A stretch of DNA of 64,000 nt from Acridotheres tristis (Eukaryota > Chordata > Aves > Passeriformes > Sturnidae): the NCBI GenBank assembly GCA_037013685.1, contig CM072899.1, positions 1,419,479-1,483,478 of the forward strand, given 5' to 3'. The notes below the pieces were generated by a model, which saw nothing but the letters and a program-made list of their open reading frames with translations, made no database searches and was not told where the DNA came from. Of the stretch, positions 13,485-23,891 are shown one piece after another (the first letter of the stretch is position 1; each line of letters starts with the position of its first letter). Position numbers and translations under genes: made by a program.

Positions 13485-14050
13485 GGGGAAGGAGAAGAGC
13501 ACCCCCATTTCACCCTGGAAAATGAAATAAAGCTGCAGTGGTGTGGCATCAAACTTGGGGGGAAGCTGAGCACCCCCATTTCACCCTGGGAATGAAATAA
13601 AGCTGCAGTGGTGTGGGTTTAAGGTTGGGGGGAAGCTGAGCACCCCCACTTCACTCTGGAAAATGAAATAAAGCTGCAGTGGTGTGGGATGAGCCTGGGG
13701 AAGCAGAGCACCCCCATTTCATACTGGGAAGCGAAATAAAGCTGCAGTGGTGTGGGATGAGCCTGGGGAAGCAGAGCACCCCCATTTCACACTGGAAAAT
13801 AAAATAAAGCTGCAGTGGTGTGGCATCAAACTTGGGGGGAAGCAGAGCACCCCCACTTCACTCTGGAAAATGAAATAAAGCTGCAGTGGTGCGGGATGAG
13901 CCTGGGGAAGCAGAGCACCCCCATTTCACCCTGGAAAATGAAATAAAGCTGCAGTGGTGTGGGATCAAGGTTGGGGGGAAGCAGAGCACCCCCATTTCAC
14001 CCTGGAAAATGAAATAAAGCTGCAGTGGTGCGGGATGAGCCTGGGGAAGC
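13485..14050. repeat. 70-bp minisatellite, 8 copies
   Basis: The unit includes cagagcacccccatttcacc and gaaataaagctgcagtggtg. The second block recurs at about 13524, 13594, 13665, 13733, 13801, 13872, 13940 and 14011, a period of 68-71 bases. Each copy carries one AATAAA on the plus strand. Confidence 0.93.
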
Positions 14051-17000
14051 AGCAGCCCAGCCCTGGCTACCGGCACAGGCTGCGGGCCAGCCCCGGTGCT
14101 GTAAACATCCCCACCGCCTTTATTGGCAATTACTGCTGAAGGTCACACATCAGCAGCAGGGCCTAAATTCCAGGAAAAAAAGCTCTTCTTATGTAACTGC
14201 TGCCTGAATGTTGGCAGGTGCCCAGCGGAACAGCTCACTGCAATGTGGCTGGGAGGGGAAAAAGGAATATAAAAAAATAAAAAAGAGGCAAAGTAGGCCA
14301 TCTCCCAGCGCCATCGGCATCCTGAGCGTGCCACCTGCAGGTCAGCACCACCAGAGCCCTGCCTGGCAGCCCATCAGACATTCCTGGTGTCTCCGGGATT
14401 GGCGTGTTTTAACACCCAGGACTCGCACTGCAGGTGGAAACTGGGCCATGGTGTCCCCAAATGCCAGCCCTGGCTGGGAGGATGGACAGGAATGTCCTTT
14501 GCCAGTGTCCCAGCAGGGAGGGAGGGAGGGAGGGAGCTGGGCTGGAGCACAGGGAGCCCACGGTGCAGCTCACCATGCAGCACCAGGAAATCTGCATTTG
14601 CATCACGCCTGCACCTCTCAGTGGGTTGAGGATTGAATTAACAGCACATTAAGCTGTTGTGGCTAATTACAAGCAGGGTTTAGCTCTCGCTGTTGTGTGA
14701 AGATTCACACTTGGTGGCACTCGGGAAGAATTCACCTCGGCCCTGAAGCTCTTCCCTGAGACAGCAGCTCCATCAGGAACAGGATTAGAGCAGCTCCAGC
14801 CTAGGAAGGAGATCACCAACAGAGACTCAGCCCAAGGGCTTTTAAGGACAGTGCCCCACCTCGGGGTTTTGGCTTTATCACCTGAGACACCTGCACAGAG
14901 CCAATGTCAAACACACCCCGCTGAGATCTCCAGCTGCTGCTCCCACCCCTGCTCCAGGAGAGGCAAAGAGCAGCCCCAGCACAGCCCAAGGCCAAGCTCT
15001 GAGCACACAGCTCCCCAGGACCAGGAGAGATCCAGCACAACCATGGTGCTGTGACACAGCTCCCAGCTCTCCATGGTTTGGGTTTTCTATCAGTGCTGCA
15101 CCACTTCTGGAAAACTGCAGTTCCTCCCCATCCCTCCTTTCCAACCCCAAGGGAATTACACATAAACACTCAACAGAAGTGTGAGTTAGGACAGCAGCAT
15201 CATCTCTGCTGTTCCCTTCCACTCTGCTCCTCCAGCACCCAAAATCCCTCAGCTCAGCCCAAAATTGTGCAGGGCTGGTGCCAACCTCACACTCAGGGGA
15301 TTTCCTGCCATTGGGTGAAATCCAGCATTATTCACCCAAAGCACACTCCCTTCTTCACTCACAACGATGTTAAAGAGGGTCTGTCATAACTTTCCATCAC
15401 AACTTTCACTAACAAACACATGGATCTCCTGGCATTTTTTATATCCTTGGTTTTTTGGACCCACTGCTCGCTGGGATTACCTTGCAGGACACAACTAGGA
15501 TAACTCAACCTACATAGAAAAGCCACCATCAAATCATGCCACCAACAGTTACTTCAGTGGAGTTTCCTCCGAAGGAATAAGGAACATTTCAACTGATCAA
15601 AACAATTAAATGGTGCATTGTTTTGACAGAACAGCAAGTTAACTAATAATGGATATTTCTGTATTTTTTTGCCCGAAATGTTTACAGTTTCCAGGGCCCA
15701 CAAGGGGAAAAAAGGAAAACAGAAAACCCCAGGATTTCTGAGGCTTGCCAGTGGTTCCAACTCCACCTGGATCCCTTTCCCTATGCAGCCAGTGCTCAGT
15801 GCTGATGGTTAGACACACACCTGCTCCTTCCATGCACTTGCTCCATTAAGGAGCAATAAAATTCCTCCTTTGCAGCCTCCAGACCAAATCCTAAATTGCT
15901 CTGCATGCTCTGGCTGATTTACTGCAGGAAAAGACAGCACATCACAGCCAGAAACCAAAGGGGAAAGTTTCACATTATGACTTAATTTGCAATTAAACAA
16001 TTCAACTTTCTCTCTGAAGTTTCTCCAAGCTCAAATTATACCCATAGACACGTGCTGCTCTGGGAAGCTGCAGCAGCACATCATCCAAAGGACCTGGCCT
16101 GATGGAAATGTTTCTCTGCTACAGGTTAACTTCTGGAAACCAGAGCAGGCTGCTGTGTGTATGTCTCAGGTAAGAGGGGGGAAAAAACCTGGGTTTATTA
16201 AAAAAAAAGAAAACAGAGAAAGACAGCAGAGCACTTCTGTAATGCCAGAAGTGTGTGTGTGGAGCTTGGAGACACCTGAGAGCTCATTCCAGCACAGCTC
16301 AGAGGTGATGGGCAGGGCAGTAAATCAACTTGTGCAACAAGAAATTTTTTTTTTTCAGGTCAAAATCAGACTCTGGGCTCAAAGGAGTGATGGGAAACCC
16401 ATTTCTTAGGGAAGGGACCTTCAGCTCCAGCCCTAAAAGCCCCCCCCGAACAGAAAACACTCTCCAGGCCAACTGTGGGTGATGTGCACAGTGTTTGTCT
16501 TCTTTAGTGACAAATAGTTTGGCTTTCAAATCCATTTCACCAGGCAAGGTCCCCAAATATTTCATTTTCAGAATGAAGTTTACCCAGCGAATTCAGGTGA
16601 TTAACATCAAAATTAACAAGTCACACTGTAAATTGCTTTCTGTAGATTTCATTACCTACTCCACTAAATAAAGGTCAGAAATGCTGTAGACATTTTAAGT
16701 GGTTGAGCTTTGTTCCAAATAAAAGGCTGGCTTGGGAGAGAACACAGGAAACAAAGCACTGAGAGGAAAATATTTCTTTTTTCCGTGGTATTTCAGTAAA
16801 ATAAGGTGCCAGTCAATCACTTTCTCAGTATTATACATTTATGCAAATTCCACACCCACACCAGGGTTTTTTTGAGCTGATGAGGAAGTTGCACAGCACA
16901 GGCAGCTCAGCTCCCTCCGCCCTGAGCTGCTGCCCCGACCAGACACTCAGCTTCTCACAGTCCTTGGAAAGCTCCAGTTCAACTCCAAGTTTTCCCTCAC

Positions 17001-17613
17001 AGAGGGCTTGTCACCCAGAAACAGCTTCCCAAGCCAGCCATTCCTCAGGGTTCCACACCACCCATCCCACTGCCTGTGCCTTCACACCCGGACCCCACTG
17101 GGGCACAGCAATGCTCCAGAGCTGCAGGACTGTCACCTTTTTTTGGGAAAAGCAGCAGCACAACCTCTGCACAAGGACCTGCCCCCTCTCCCCTGCACCC
17201 ACCTTCTTCCAGCTCCTCACTATTAAACCTCACTATTTAGCTTTGCAAACAAAAAGAAATAACTCCTTCACATACAGCACAGGAGTGGTGGCCAAGTGCT
17301 AAATGCTGGCTGCTTACAGCAGTTCATCCTCCAGGTGTGATCCTGAACTGCACGGGATCTACCACGGCAGCACCTGATTGCAGACCACCAAAAATAACTC
17401 CATTTGGATTAAAATTCCAAGTAATGACATATGGAATTAGTTATGGTAACCATTCCCAGGGTAGACACACAGCAGACTGAAAACTCCACTAATTCACTGA
17501 CACAGGCACACAGATCAGAACGCTCAGTGCTGCAGAGACAGGACAGATCACAGGGCTACTGGTAAAACAAACACCATAGAAACAACACTGGAGAAAAGAA
17601 ATAAAATTAAAAC

Positions 17614-17640
17614 CTCAGCATTATCCAATTCAATGGTAAT
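17614..17640 (-). pseudogene. ITPR1: Candidate SIIA exon remnant (or 9-residue microexon)
   Basis: Following a cccggcag acceptor, 27 nt read ITIELDNAE in the phase expected for SII. Mammalian SIIA begins with a related I-S-I-D-E-L-(D/E)-N-A-E motif. One codon is missing and homology stops after GAG: the rest of the usual 23-residue SIIA cassette is absent, and the GTTTTA that follows is a very weak donor. It lies in the right intron, strand and order, between exon 35 and the SIIB/C exon. I read it as a decayed SIIA exon; use as a short in-frame microexon is possible. Confidence 0.5.
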
Positions 17641-20600
17641 CTGCCGGGAAAGAGAGAAGGGGAAGAATTGAAAGCAAGGATTAGTAAGAGAAATGAAACA
17701 TAAATTTCACGTAAGGATCTTATAAATCATTTAACACTTTAATGCTGCAATCCAACAGTGTTTTTGCAGTGGGCATGAGGAACATCTGCCAGTGAGGGGT
17801 TAGGGAACAGACACGGCTGGAATGCTGTGCCAGGCAGCTTGGGAGGCAGGCTGTACCCTGCCTTTGTTCCTGTGCCAGGGACAAAGCACGGGGGCTGGCT
17901 GACCCAGAGCCAAGCACTTCACCCTTGGGCACGGCAGTGTCACCAGCAGCAGCAGCGCAGGGGCTGCATTTCCACTCCGGGGAGGAAAAATGGAGCTTCC
18001 CAATGCAAGTCCTGCAGAGCTGAGGCGAGTCAGCTGCTAGAGACGTGCATGAATGACATGTTTCAGCACAGTGAAAAGCTTGGGTCTAGCCTACACTGTC
18101 AATGTAGAGCAGTTTTGTGCCTATTAAATACTGCACAGTATGCTCCCCGTCACTGAGCCATCCTGAGCGCGTGCCAAGCGAGGAGTCTTCAGCAATATGG
18201 AAAAATTTGAGCCTTCCCACAGGCTGCTCTACATCTGTGCTCTCCCCACGGGTTGTGCTCGCTGCTGAGGAGCCCCAGCTGTGGGACTGAGGTGCTGGGT
18301 GACAGGAGCACACCTGGGTCCTCCTGCACTGCCCACCTTGCTCAGGGCCAGCAGGGTGAGGTGACGTGGGACAGTCAGCAGGACAGGAGGAGCCCCATCC
18401 TTATGTCAGTGTCCTTATGTCCAGTGAGCACCACGGGCACTGCCAGAACCTCCCCAGAGCTCTGGGGCTGCACACAGGCATGGAGGGACAGCTGAGAGCC
18501 CTGGCACAGGGACAGGGCAGGGACTGACAGCTCTGCACGGGGAGACAAGGGTTAGATGGGATGTCAGCGAGGAATTATTCCCTGTGAAGGTGGGGAGGCT
18601 CTGGCACAGGTTGCCCAGATAGAGAAGCTGTGGCTGCCCCATCCCTGGAAGGGTTCAAGGTCAGGGTGGAGCACCTTGGGGTGTGGCAGGGATGGAACTG
18701 GGTCACCTTTAAGCTTTCCCAAGGTTCTGTGCTTGTGAGGTCAATGAGCTGCTCACAGGGGCGAGTTCTGCCACCTCAATGTATGGAACTCACTTCTAGG
18801 TAGGGACTCCAGGATTTGCAGTGGGGTTTTTACAATGTAAGAGGGATTTTTCCCTTTTTTATTATTTTTTTTGGTTATACTACAGGATGATGTTAAAAAC
18901 AAAAGGTGCTGCCTTTTAGGTGGTGACTAAATTCAGTTCTCTGAGTCACAAGGGAGAATAAATGTGGCTGCACTGCTCACAGCCAGACAGCAAAAGCTGT
19001 TCTACTACTACTGACAGTCTACTGTGAGCAATCAGCTGCTTCTTCCGACTCAGAAATCACTTCACAGGCAGGCATATCCTGACTCCTTATGTAACTGAGC
19101 CACTGCTTCAGAAATTAATGCTTTTGCCACACTTGGAAGATTTTTTAGCATCTTGTGGGGTTCTCCGTGGTCTGAATGGTGCAAGGTATGTTAACTGCAG
19201 CTTCCAGAAATACTGCTTCATCCAAGTGAGCAGAATTAAGTCTAAGAAACTCCTAGAAATTCATTTCCACTTTGGAAAATCTCTCAGTGGCAGATTATAC
19301 ATAAGGAAAACTCTCAAAGCTCTGACTGGGGTTTCACTGGTGTATAGTATATACAATGTGCATCACACACTGCTTTTATTACTCAGGGTGACCTGGGACA
19401 GTGGCTCCTGGCTGTTTTAACAGGAGAGGATACACTGATCTGCTGGAGAAGTGTAAAATGTGATCTCTGGGTACACTGAACGTGTTTCACCCCCAGTGCT
19501 GAACATCAGGAGATGTCAGCACCCATTAGAGGATCACCAGTGCCACTCCTTTCCCAGGAGCAGGGATTGACTTCTGCAGGCCAAGCCAGCCCCTGCCAGC
19601 TGGGATGTCTCAGAGCAGGGACCTTGAGGAGGGGACAGAAGGTGATGTCCCAGCACAGAATTTGGCCACGTGGGCAGAGAAGGACAATGTGCTCCAAGCT
19701 GGCACCTGCAGCTGTGCCCTTCCCTGTCAATCCCACAGGGATGTGCTGCTTTCCTGCAGCTGAGGGAATTGCCTCAGAGCCACTGCTGCTGCACAGTGAG
19801 GCAGTGCCCAGGCAGCAGCTGCAGCTGGGCTGGCACCTGGCAGCACGTGGCAAGAGCCTCCCTGGCAGGGCCATCCCTACCCTTGGGGCATTTTCCTGGG
19901 AGTCTCCTGCTGCCTGTGCTGGGAGCAGCCCAAACGTGCACACCCATGTGTGCCAGGCTGCCCTGCTCCCTGCCCAGAGCCCTGGCACCACGTCCTGCTC
20001 CTGCTGACATTCCCAGCTGGCCAGGATGCTCCAGGTTCCTCTGCCTGTGGAGCATCTCCCTCCCTGGCAGCTGCCACAAACGATTCCTGCTGTTATGAAA
20101 CTCTGATCTCTGAAGTTTTTGTCCTTTTTGCTGTGAACTGAGCACAAGGCAACAGCTCCAAACCCACCAGTGGGGGAAGAACTGGGCTGAGGCACCATCT
20201 GCTCCTGGGCACAGCCAGGAGAGAGCCCTTCCACATCACTGCTTCCCCCAGTCCCCACTCCCAACACCTCCACTGCAGAGTGTGCTCCTCTGAACCCACT
20301 GGGTGCCACGGGAAGAACCTCAGCTGATCAGAATTCCAGGAGAATCTCCAAATCCCACCTCAGCTGACTGTAACCACTTCCAGAAACACAAACATATGGG
20401 TGCATGCACACTCTCCTGCTGGAAATAAAGAGTAGGTCTCTGTACCTACAGAAAAATGTTCCTCTCAACCAGTCAAGAGTTGTGTGTAGGAAAGGGAAAG
20501 AAGAAACATGGGTGGGTGTACAGAGAGTTTCCATCTATAAATCACAACAAGATTACTCAGTTGTACACAAATTTAAATTAACTACAAAACACCCTCTTGT

Positions 20601-20923
20601 TGCGAGGTTACATGACCTGAAGAGTCACCTATACCCAGGAAGCAGATAAAGAGGTTACAGCCTTCAGAAAAAGGCAACAAAATTGGTATTTTAGAGTGCC
20701 TGCAACTGCAGGGATTAACTTAAACTTGCCAGTCTCAAGTAGAAAAGCAACAGAAACAAGCTTAACTTCAAATATGGATTTTAAAGGTATGAGTTGACTA
20801 AAAATGTTTTGTCCCTGCTCCAGTCTAGAAGTGCTTACACATACAAAACAGCTTGGAAAAGGAGTTTTGTTTTCCCTTACTGAATAAATGCAGTGTTTAA
20901 GAGAATGATGGACTGTACCTTAC
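17641..20923 (-). other. Long SII intron, 5' part
   Basis: Between exon 35 and the SIIA remnant. Contains a CR1 fragment at 18.54 kb. The 267-codon minus ORF at 19506-20309 is in GC-rich intron without homology I recognise. No intact SIIA exon was found. Confidence 0.7.
18540..18735 (+). mobile_element. CR1 LINE 3' fragment
   Basis: Typical order of CR1 blocks: gaggaattattccctgtgaa, ggctctggcacaggttgccc, catccctggaagggttcaag, ggcagggatggaactgggtc and ctttaag. Antisense to the gene. Confidence 0.9.
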
Positions 20924-21035
20924 CTTTTCTCCATAGCCTCTATCTTTGGTCATCATTTCCCTGAGCGTCTGTAATACCTTAATACACAGTTTCTCCTCAT
21001 TCTCCTCCAGCAGCTGCTTTGTGTGCTTAATTAAC
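20924..21035 (-). CDS. ITPR1: ITPR1 exon 35, last constant exon before SII
   Basis: The 112 nt finish Lys and encode 37 residues, [18 protein letters not shown] through DRGYGEK. The acceptor is ttcag and the donor GTAAGG. It ends in phase 0 at the place where mammals insert the 40-residue SII segment. The next constant exon is nearly 18 kb away, and SII material lies between. Confidence 0.98.
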
Positions 21036-21915
21036 CTGAAAAAAGCCATCAATCAGGTTAGTGCAACTACTCTAAAAATGAGGTGAGATATACGTGCTTA
21101 TCTTAACTGGTTTATGCTGCAAACATAAGGTTTATCATCATCCTGTTACACAACCAGTTTGGAGTGTTTTCTCCAGAGCAACACCTGACAGCTACCAGGG
21201 AAAGCTGTGGAGGAACCTGGGCAGGAAAAGAGCCAAAAAATCCCTCTGGCTGCAGGCAGCAAGGAATCATTGGGAGGATCCAGGACCTCCAGAACAACCC
21301 AGTTAACAGGAAGAAATCTATTCCACTTGGTTAAAAAACAGACTGAGAGCTCTGGAGGCTGCAATCCCAAATCCATCCCAGTCAGCACTTGGGATTAACT
21401 CAGTGCCCAGCTTCCACAGCCTCTGTACAGAGCCCACTCCTCCAGGAGGTGACAGGAGAAGCAGGATCTGCTCTGAATTGCCCTCTAAATGACCTTGCCA
21501 TCTTCCCCTTTCCTTCCCTCTAGCTGTGCTGATGCCCATGACAACAACTGGTCCTGATGTATTCACCCAGCACCTCACAAACATTCCTGGGGTGAAGGCA
21601 GGTATCAATAGCTGGACCAGCTCAAAATTTAACTCCTTTCTACAACTGCTCAGGATATTTGCATCCTGCAGCAAACAGATGTTTTTAAGCATTAGCTGGG
21701 AGAACATATCAACCAGTCCTTCCCCATTCCCACAGGCAGCTTTTTTCTTCTCCAAGAAGAAACTGCCTTGACCATATCACAAAATACTGATTTTTTTACA
21801 GGTATTTCAGAGAATATCAAGTATTTACCAAGCTGGGCAAGAGGGCTTTATTCCACAAGGCACGGAAATATTGGAAAAAAAAAGCCAAACAAGCCAGACT
21901 TTCGAGACAACTTAC
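21036..21915 (-). other. Intron between exons 34 and 35
   Basis: About 880 bases; nothing recognised. Confidence 0.7.
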
Positions 21916-22064
21916 TTGCAAATGAAACCTCCACTTTCACATTTCCTCCTGGCATCTGTGTTCTCTGGGAAGAGCAGCTCAGGCCTGTGGAGAACATCCA
22001 CCAGCACTGACAGCTCTGCCTGGACCAGAGGGCGCAGGCGATCCTCCAAGGCTGACACTATGTC
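21916..22064 (-). CDS. ITPR1: ITPR1 exon 34
   Basis: The 149 nt encode 49 residues, [18 protein letters not shown] through SGGFIC, plus two bases of Lys. The acceptor is tcctag and the donor [25 protein letters not shown] is conserved. Confidence 0.98.
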
Positions 22065-22144
22065 CTAGGAAACAACCACAGCCAGCTTGAAACAAACATT
22101 AACACACATTTATGGGTGAATTAATTTTACTAACGATTTTACTA

Positions 22145-22534
22145 AGGTCTGTCCTGTATGAATAAATTAAAACATCTCAGGGTTTGGTCAGGAGAGATTT
22201 TCAGTGGTGCTGTGGCCCTGCAGGAGGAAGGGGACAGAACAATTAGGTCTGTCCTGTGTGAATAAATTAAAAAGGTGTCAGGGTTTGGTCAGGTGAGATT
22301 TTCAGTGGTGCTGTGGCCCTGCAGGAGAAAGGGGACAGAACAATTAGGTCTGTCCTGTGTGAATAAATTAAAACATCTCAGGGTTTGGTCAGGTGAGATT
22401 TTCAGTGGTGCTGTGGCCCTGCAGGAGGAAGGGGACAGAACAATTAGGTCTGTCCTGTGTGAATAAATTAAAACATCTCAGGGTTTGGTCAGGAGAGATT
22501 TTCAGTGGTGCTGTGGCCCTGCAGGAGGAAGGGG
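22145..22534. repeat. 100-bp tandem repeat, about 4 copies, next to exon 33 donor
   Basis: The unit begins aggtctgtcctgtgtgaata and ends ctgcaggaggaaggggacag. Copies start at 22145, 22245, 22346 and 22446. The last copy runs to within about 15 bases of the exon 33 donor, so the donor flank was probably part of the duplicated material. Confidence 0.93.
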
Positions 22535-22548
22535 AGCTGAGCACTCAC

Positions 22549-22733
22549 CTGTAACCTCTCGATGATGTTCCTGTAGTCCCTGGAGGCAGCCAGCACCGAG
22601 TCCCTGCGGGCGGCGTTCCTGGCGCTCATCCTCCAGTTCATGGCAGTTTTCTGCACCAGGTTGTGGGATTTCAGGAACAGGTTGTTCACCTGACTGTCCA
22701 AGTCCACAGGAATTGCAATAGCTCGGCTTTTGG
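22549..22733 (-). CDS. ITPR1: ITPR1 exon 33, first kinase A site
   Basis: The 185 nt finish Ala and encode 61 residues, [17 protein letters not shown] through NIIERLQ. It contains [10 protein letters not shown], the first protein kinase A / G phosphorylation site (Ser1588/1589), which sensitises the channel. The acceptor is ttgcag and the donor GTGAGT. A 100-bp tandem repeat ends only about 15 bases past the donor. Confidence 0.98.
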
Positions 22734-22864
22734 CTGCAACAGGCAAAAATCAGTGGGGACTGAGAGCCTGAGCCCATGAACCAACACAAAACCAGGACAA
22801 AGGTCTGTGCAATTCCTTCCTTCTACAAACTCTCCTTCCCAGGCTAAGAGGAAACAGCCTCAAG

Positions 22865-23100
22865 ATGCACCAGGGAAGGTTTAGATTAGACATTAGGAAA
22901 CTAGGACATCTGAAATTTTATTTTCACAGAAAGGGTTGCAAAGCATTAGAAAGGGCTGCCCAGGGAGGTGGTCAAAAAATATCTGTACGTGGCACTTGAG
23001 TTCATGTTTTACTGGGGACCACAGTGGTGGTGCTGGGCTGGCACCTGGACCTGACAACCTTTTGGAAGGGATCTTTTCCAACCTTAACCATTCCATGGCT
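22865..23100 (+). mobile_element. CR1 LINE fragment
   Basis: Has ggtttagattagacattagg, cacagaaagggttgcaaagc, ggctgcccagggaggtggtc and ggaagggatcttttccaacc, in CR1 order. Antisense to the gene. Confidence 0.88.
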
Positions 23101-23334
23101 CTTGGAGTGCATTTTAAACAGGGCAGTCCTCAATCTCTGTGCAGGATTATGTTTAGAGGCTTCCACACCTCAGAGCTGTTACTGTTGTTTCAAGTGTGGG
23201 AGTAGGAATCTGTCCCTAAACACACACCCCCAAAAACTCGTTCTGGAACACGTGGACACACAGCAGCAGAACCTGACCTCATATCCAGTACAAGCTGCTC
23301 TTGTGGACAATGGAAGTGCAGCAAATTTATGGGC

Positions 23335-23545
23335 ACTCCCAGATGCACCAGGGGAGGGTCAGGCTGGACATCGGGAGGAATTCCTTCACGGAAAGAGTGG
23401 TCAGGCTTTGGAACTGCCCAGGGAGGTTTGGATCCCCATCTCTGGGTTGTCCAAGGAATTCCTGGACGTGGCACAAGGTGGGGATGGGGCACAGCTGGGA
23501 CTCGATGATCCTGGAGGGCTTTTCCATCCTCAGTGATTGCATGAA
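23335..23545 (+). mobile_element. CR1 LINE fragment, second copy in the same intron
   Basis: Similar blocks: ggctggacatcgggaggaat, ttggaactgcccagggaggt, ctcgatgatcctggagggct and tttccatcctcagtgatt. It belongs to a different CR1 subfamily from the copy 240 bases away. It ends about 230 bases from exon 32. Confidence 0.88.
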
Positions 23546-23770
23546 AACATCTCCCTGCTGCAGGGACTTTTGAGGTCAGACAGAGAAAGCACTTCAGGTG
23601 ACAGTGCCAACACCCACTGATGACCTACCAGCATAAGGCTGGAGCAGGAGTTAGCCCAGGTGGCACCTGCAGGACAGGAAGAGCACTGTCCCTGGGCCAG
23701 GATGGCACACCAGCAGCAAGCCCTGCTGGCCACGTGCCAGCAGGCAGCTCTGCTCACCCCCAGTCCTTAC

Positions 23771-23891
23771 CTACATCAGAGAGCACCCGGATGCAGCTCT
23801 CCACAGAGGCCTTCTGGCTGGGCAGGAGCCAGGTGCAGTGGTACACCCTGAACACGCCCTGCAGCAGCTGCACGAACACGGGCTGCCGTGT
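23771..23891 (-). CDS. ITPR1: ITPR1 exon 32
   Basis: The 121 nt encode 40 residues, [17 protein letters not shown] through CIRVLSDV, plus the first base of Ala. The acceptor is ttgcag and the donor [24 protein letters not shown] is conserved, with TWLL where mammals have NWLM. Confidence 0.98.

Larger units (their letters stand above)
6840..17613 (-). other. Long SII intron, 3' part
   Basis: Over 10 kb of intron between the SIIA remnant and the SIIB/C exon. Recognised content is a CR1 fragment at 9.76 kb, an A-rich tract near 12.84 kb, the 70-bp minisatellite at 13.5-14.05 kb and a short GGGA run at 14.52 kb. ORFs up to 246 codons on either strand show no domain, splice logic or family similarity I recognise. 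Confidence 0.7.

Noticed and set aside
19506..20309. Minus-strand 267-codon ORF in the SII intron
   Set aside because: Low-complexity composition, no match to SII or any family known to me; overlapping plus-strand ORFs of similar length.
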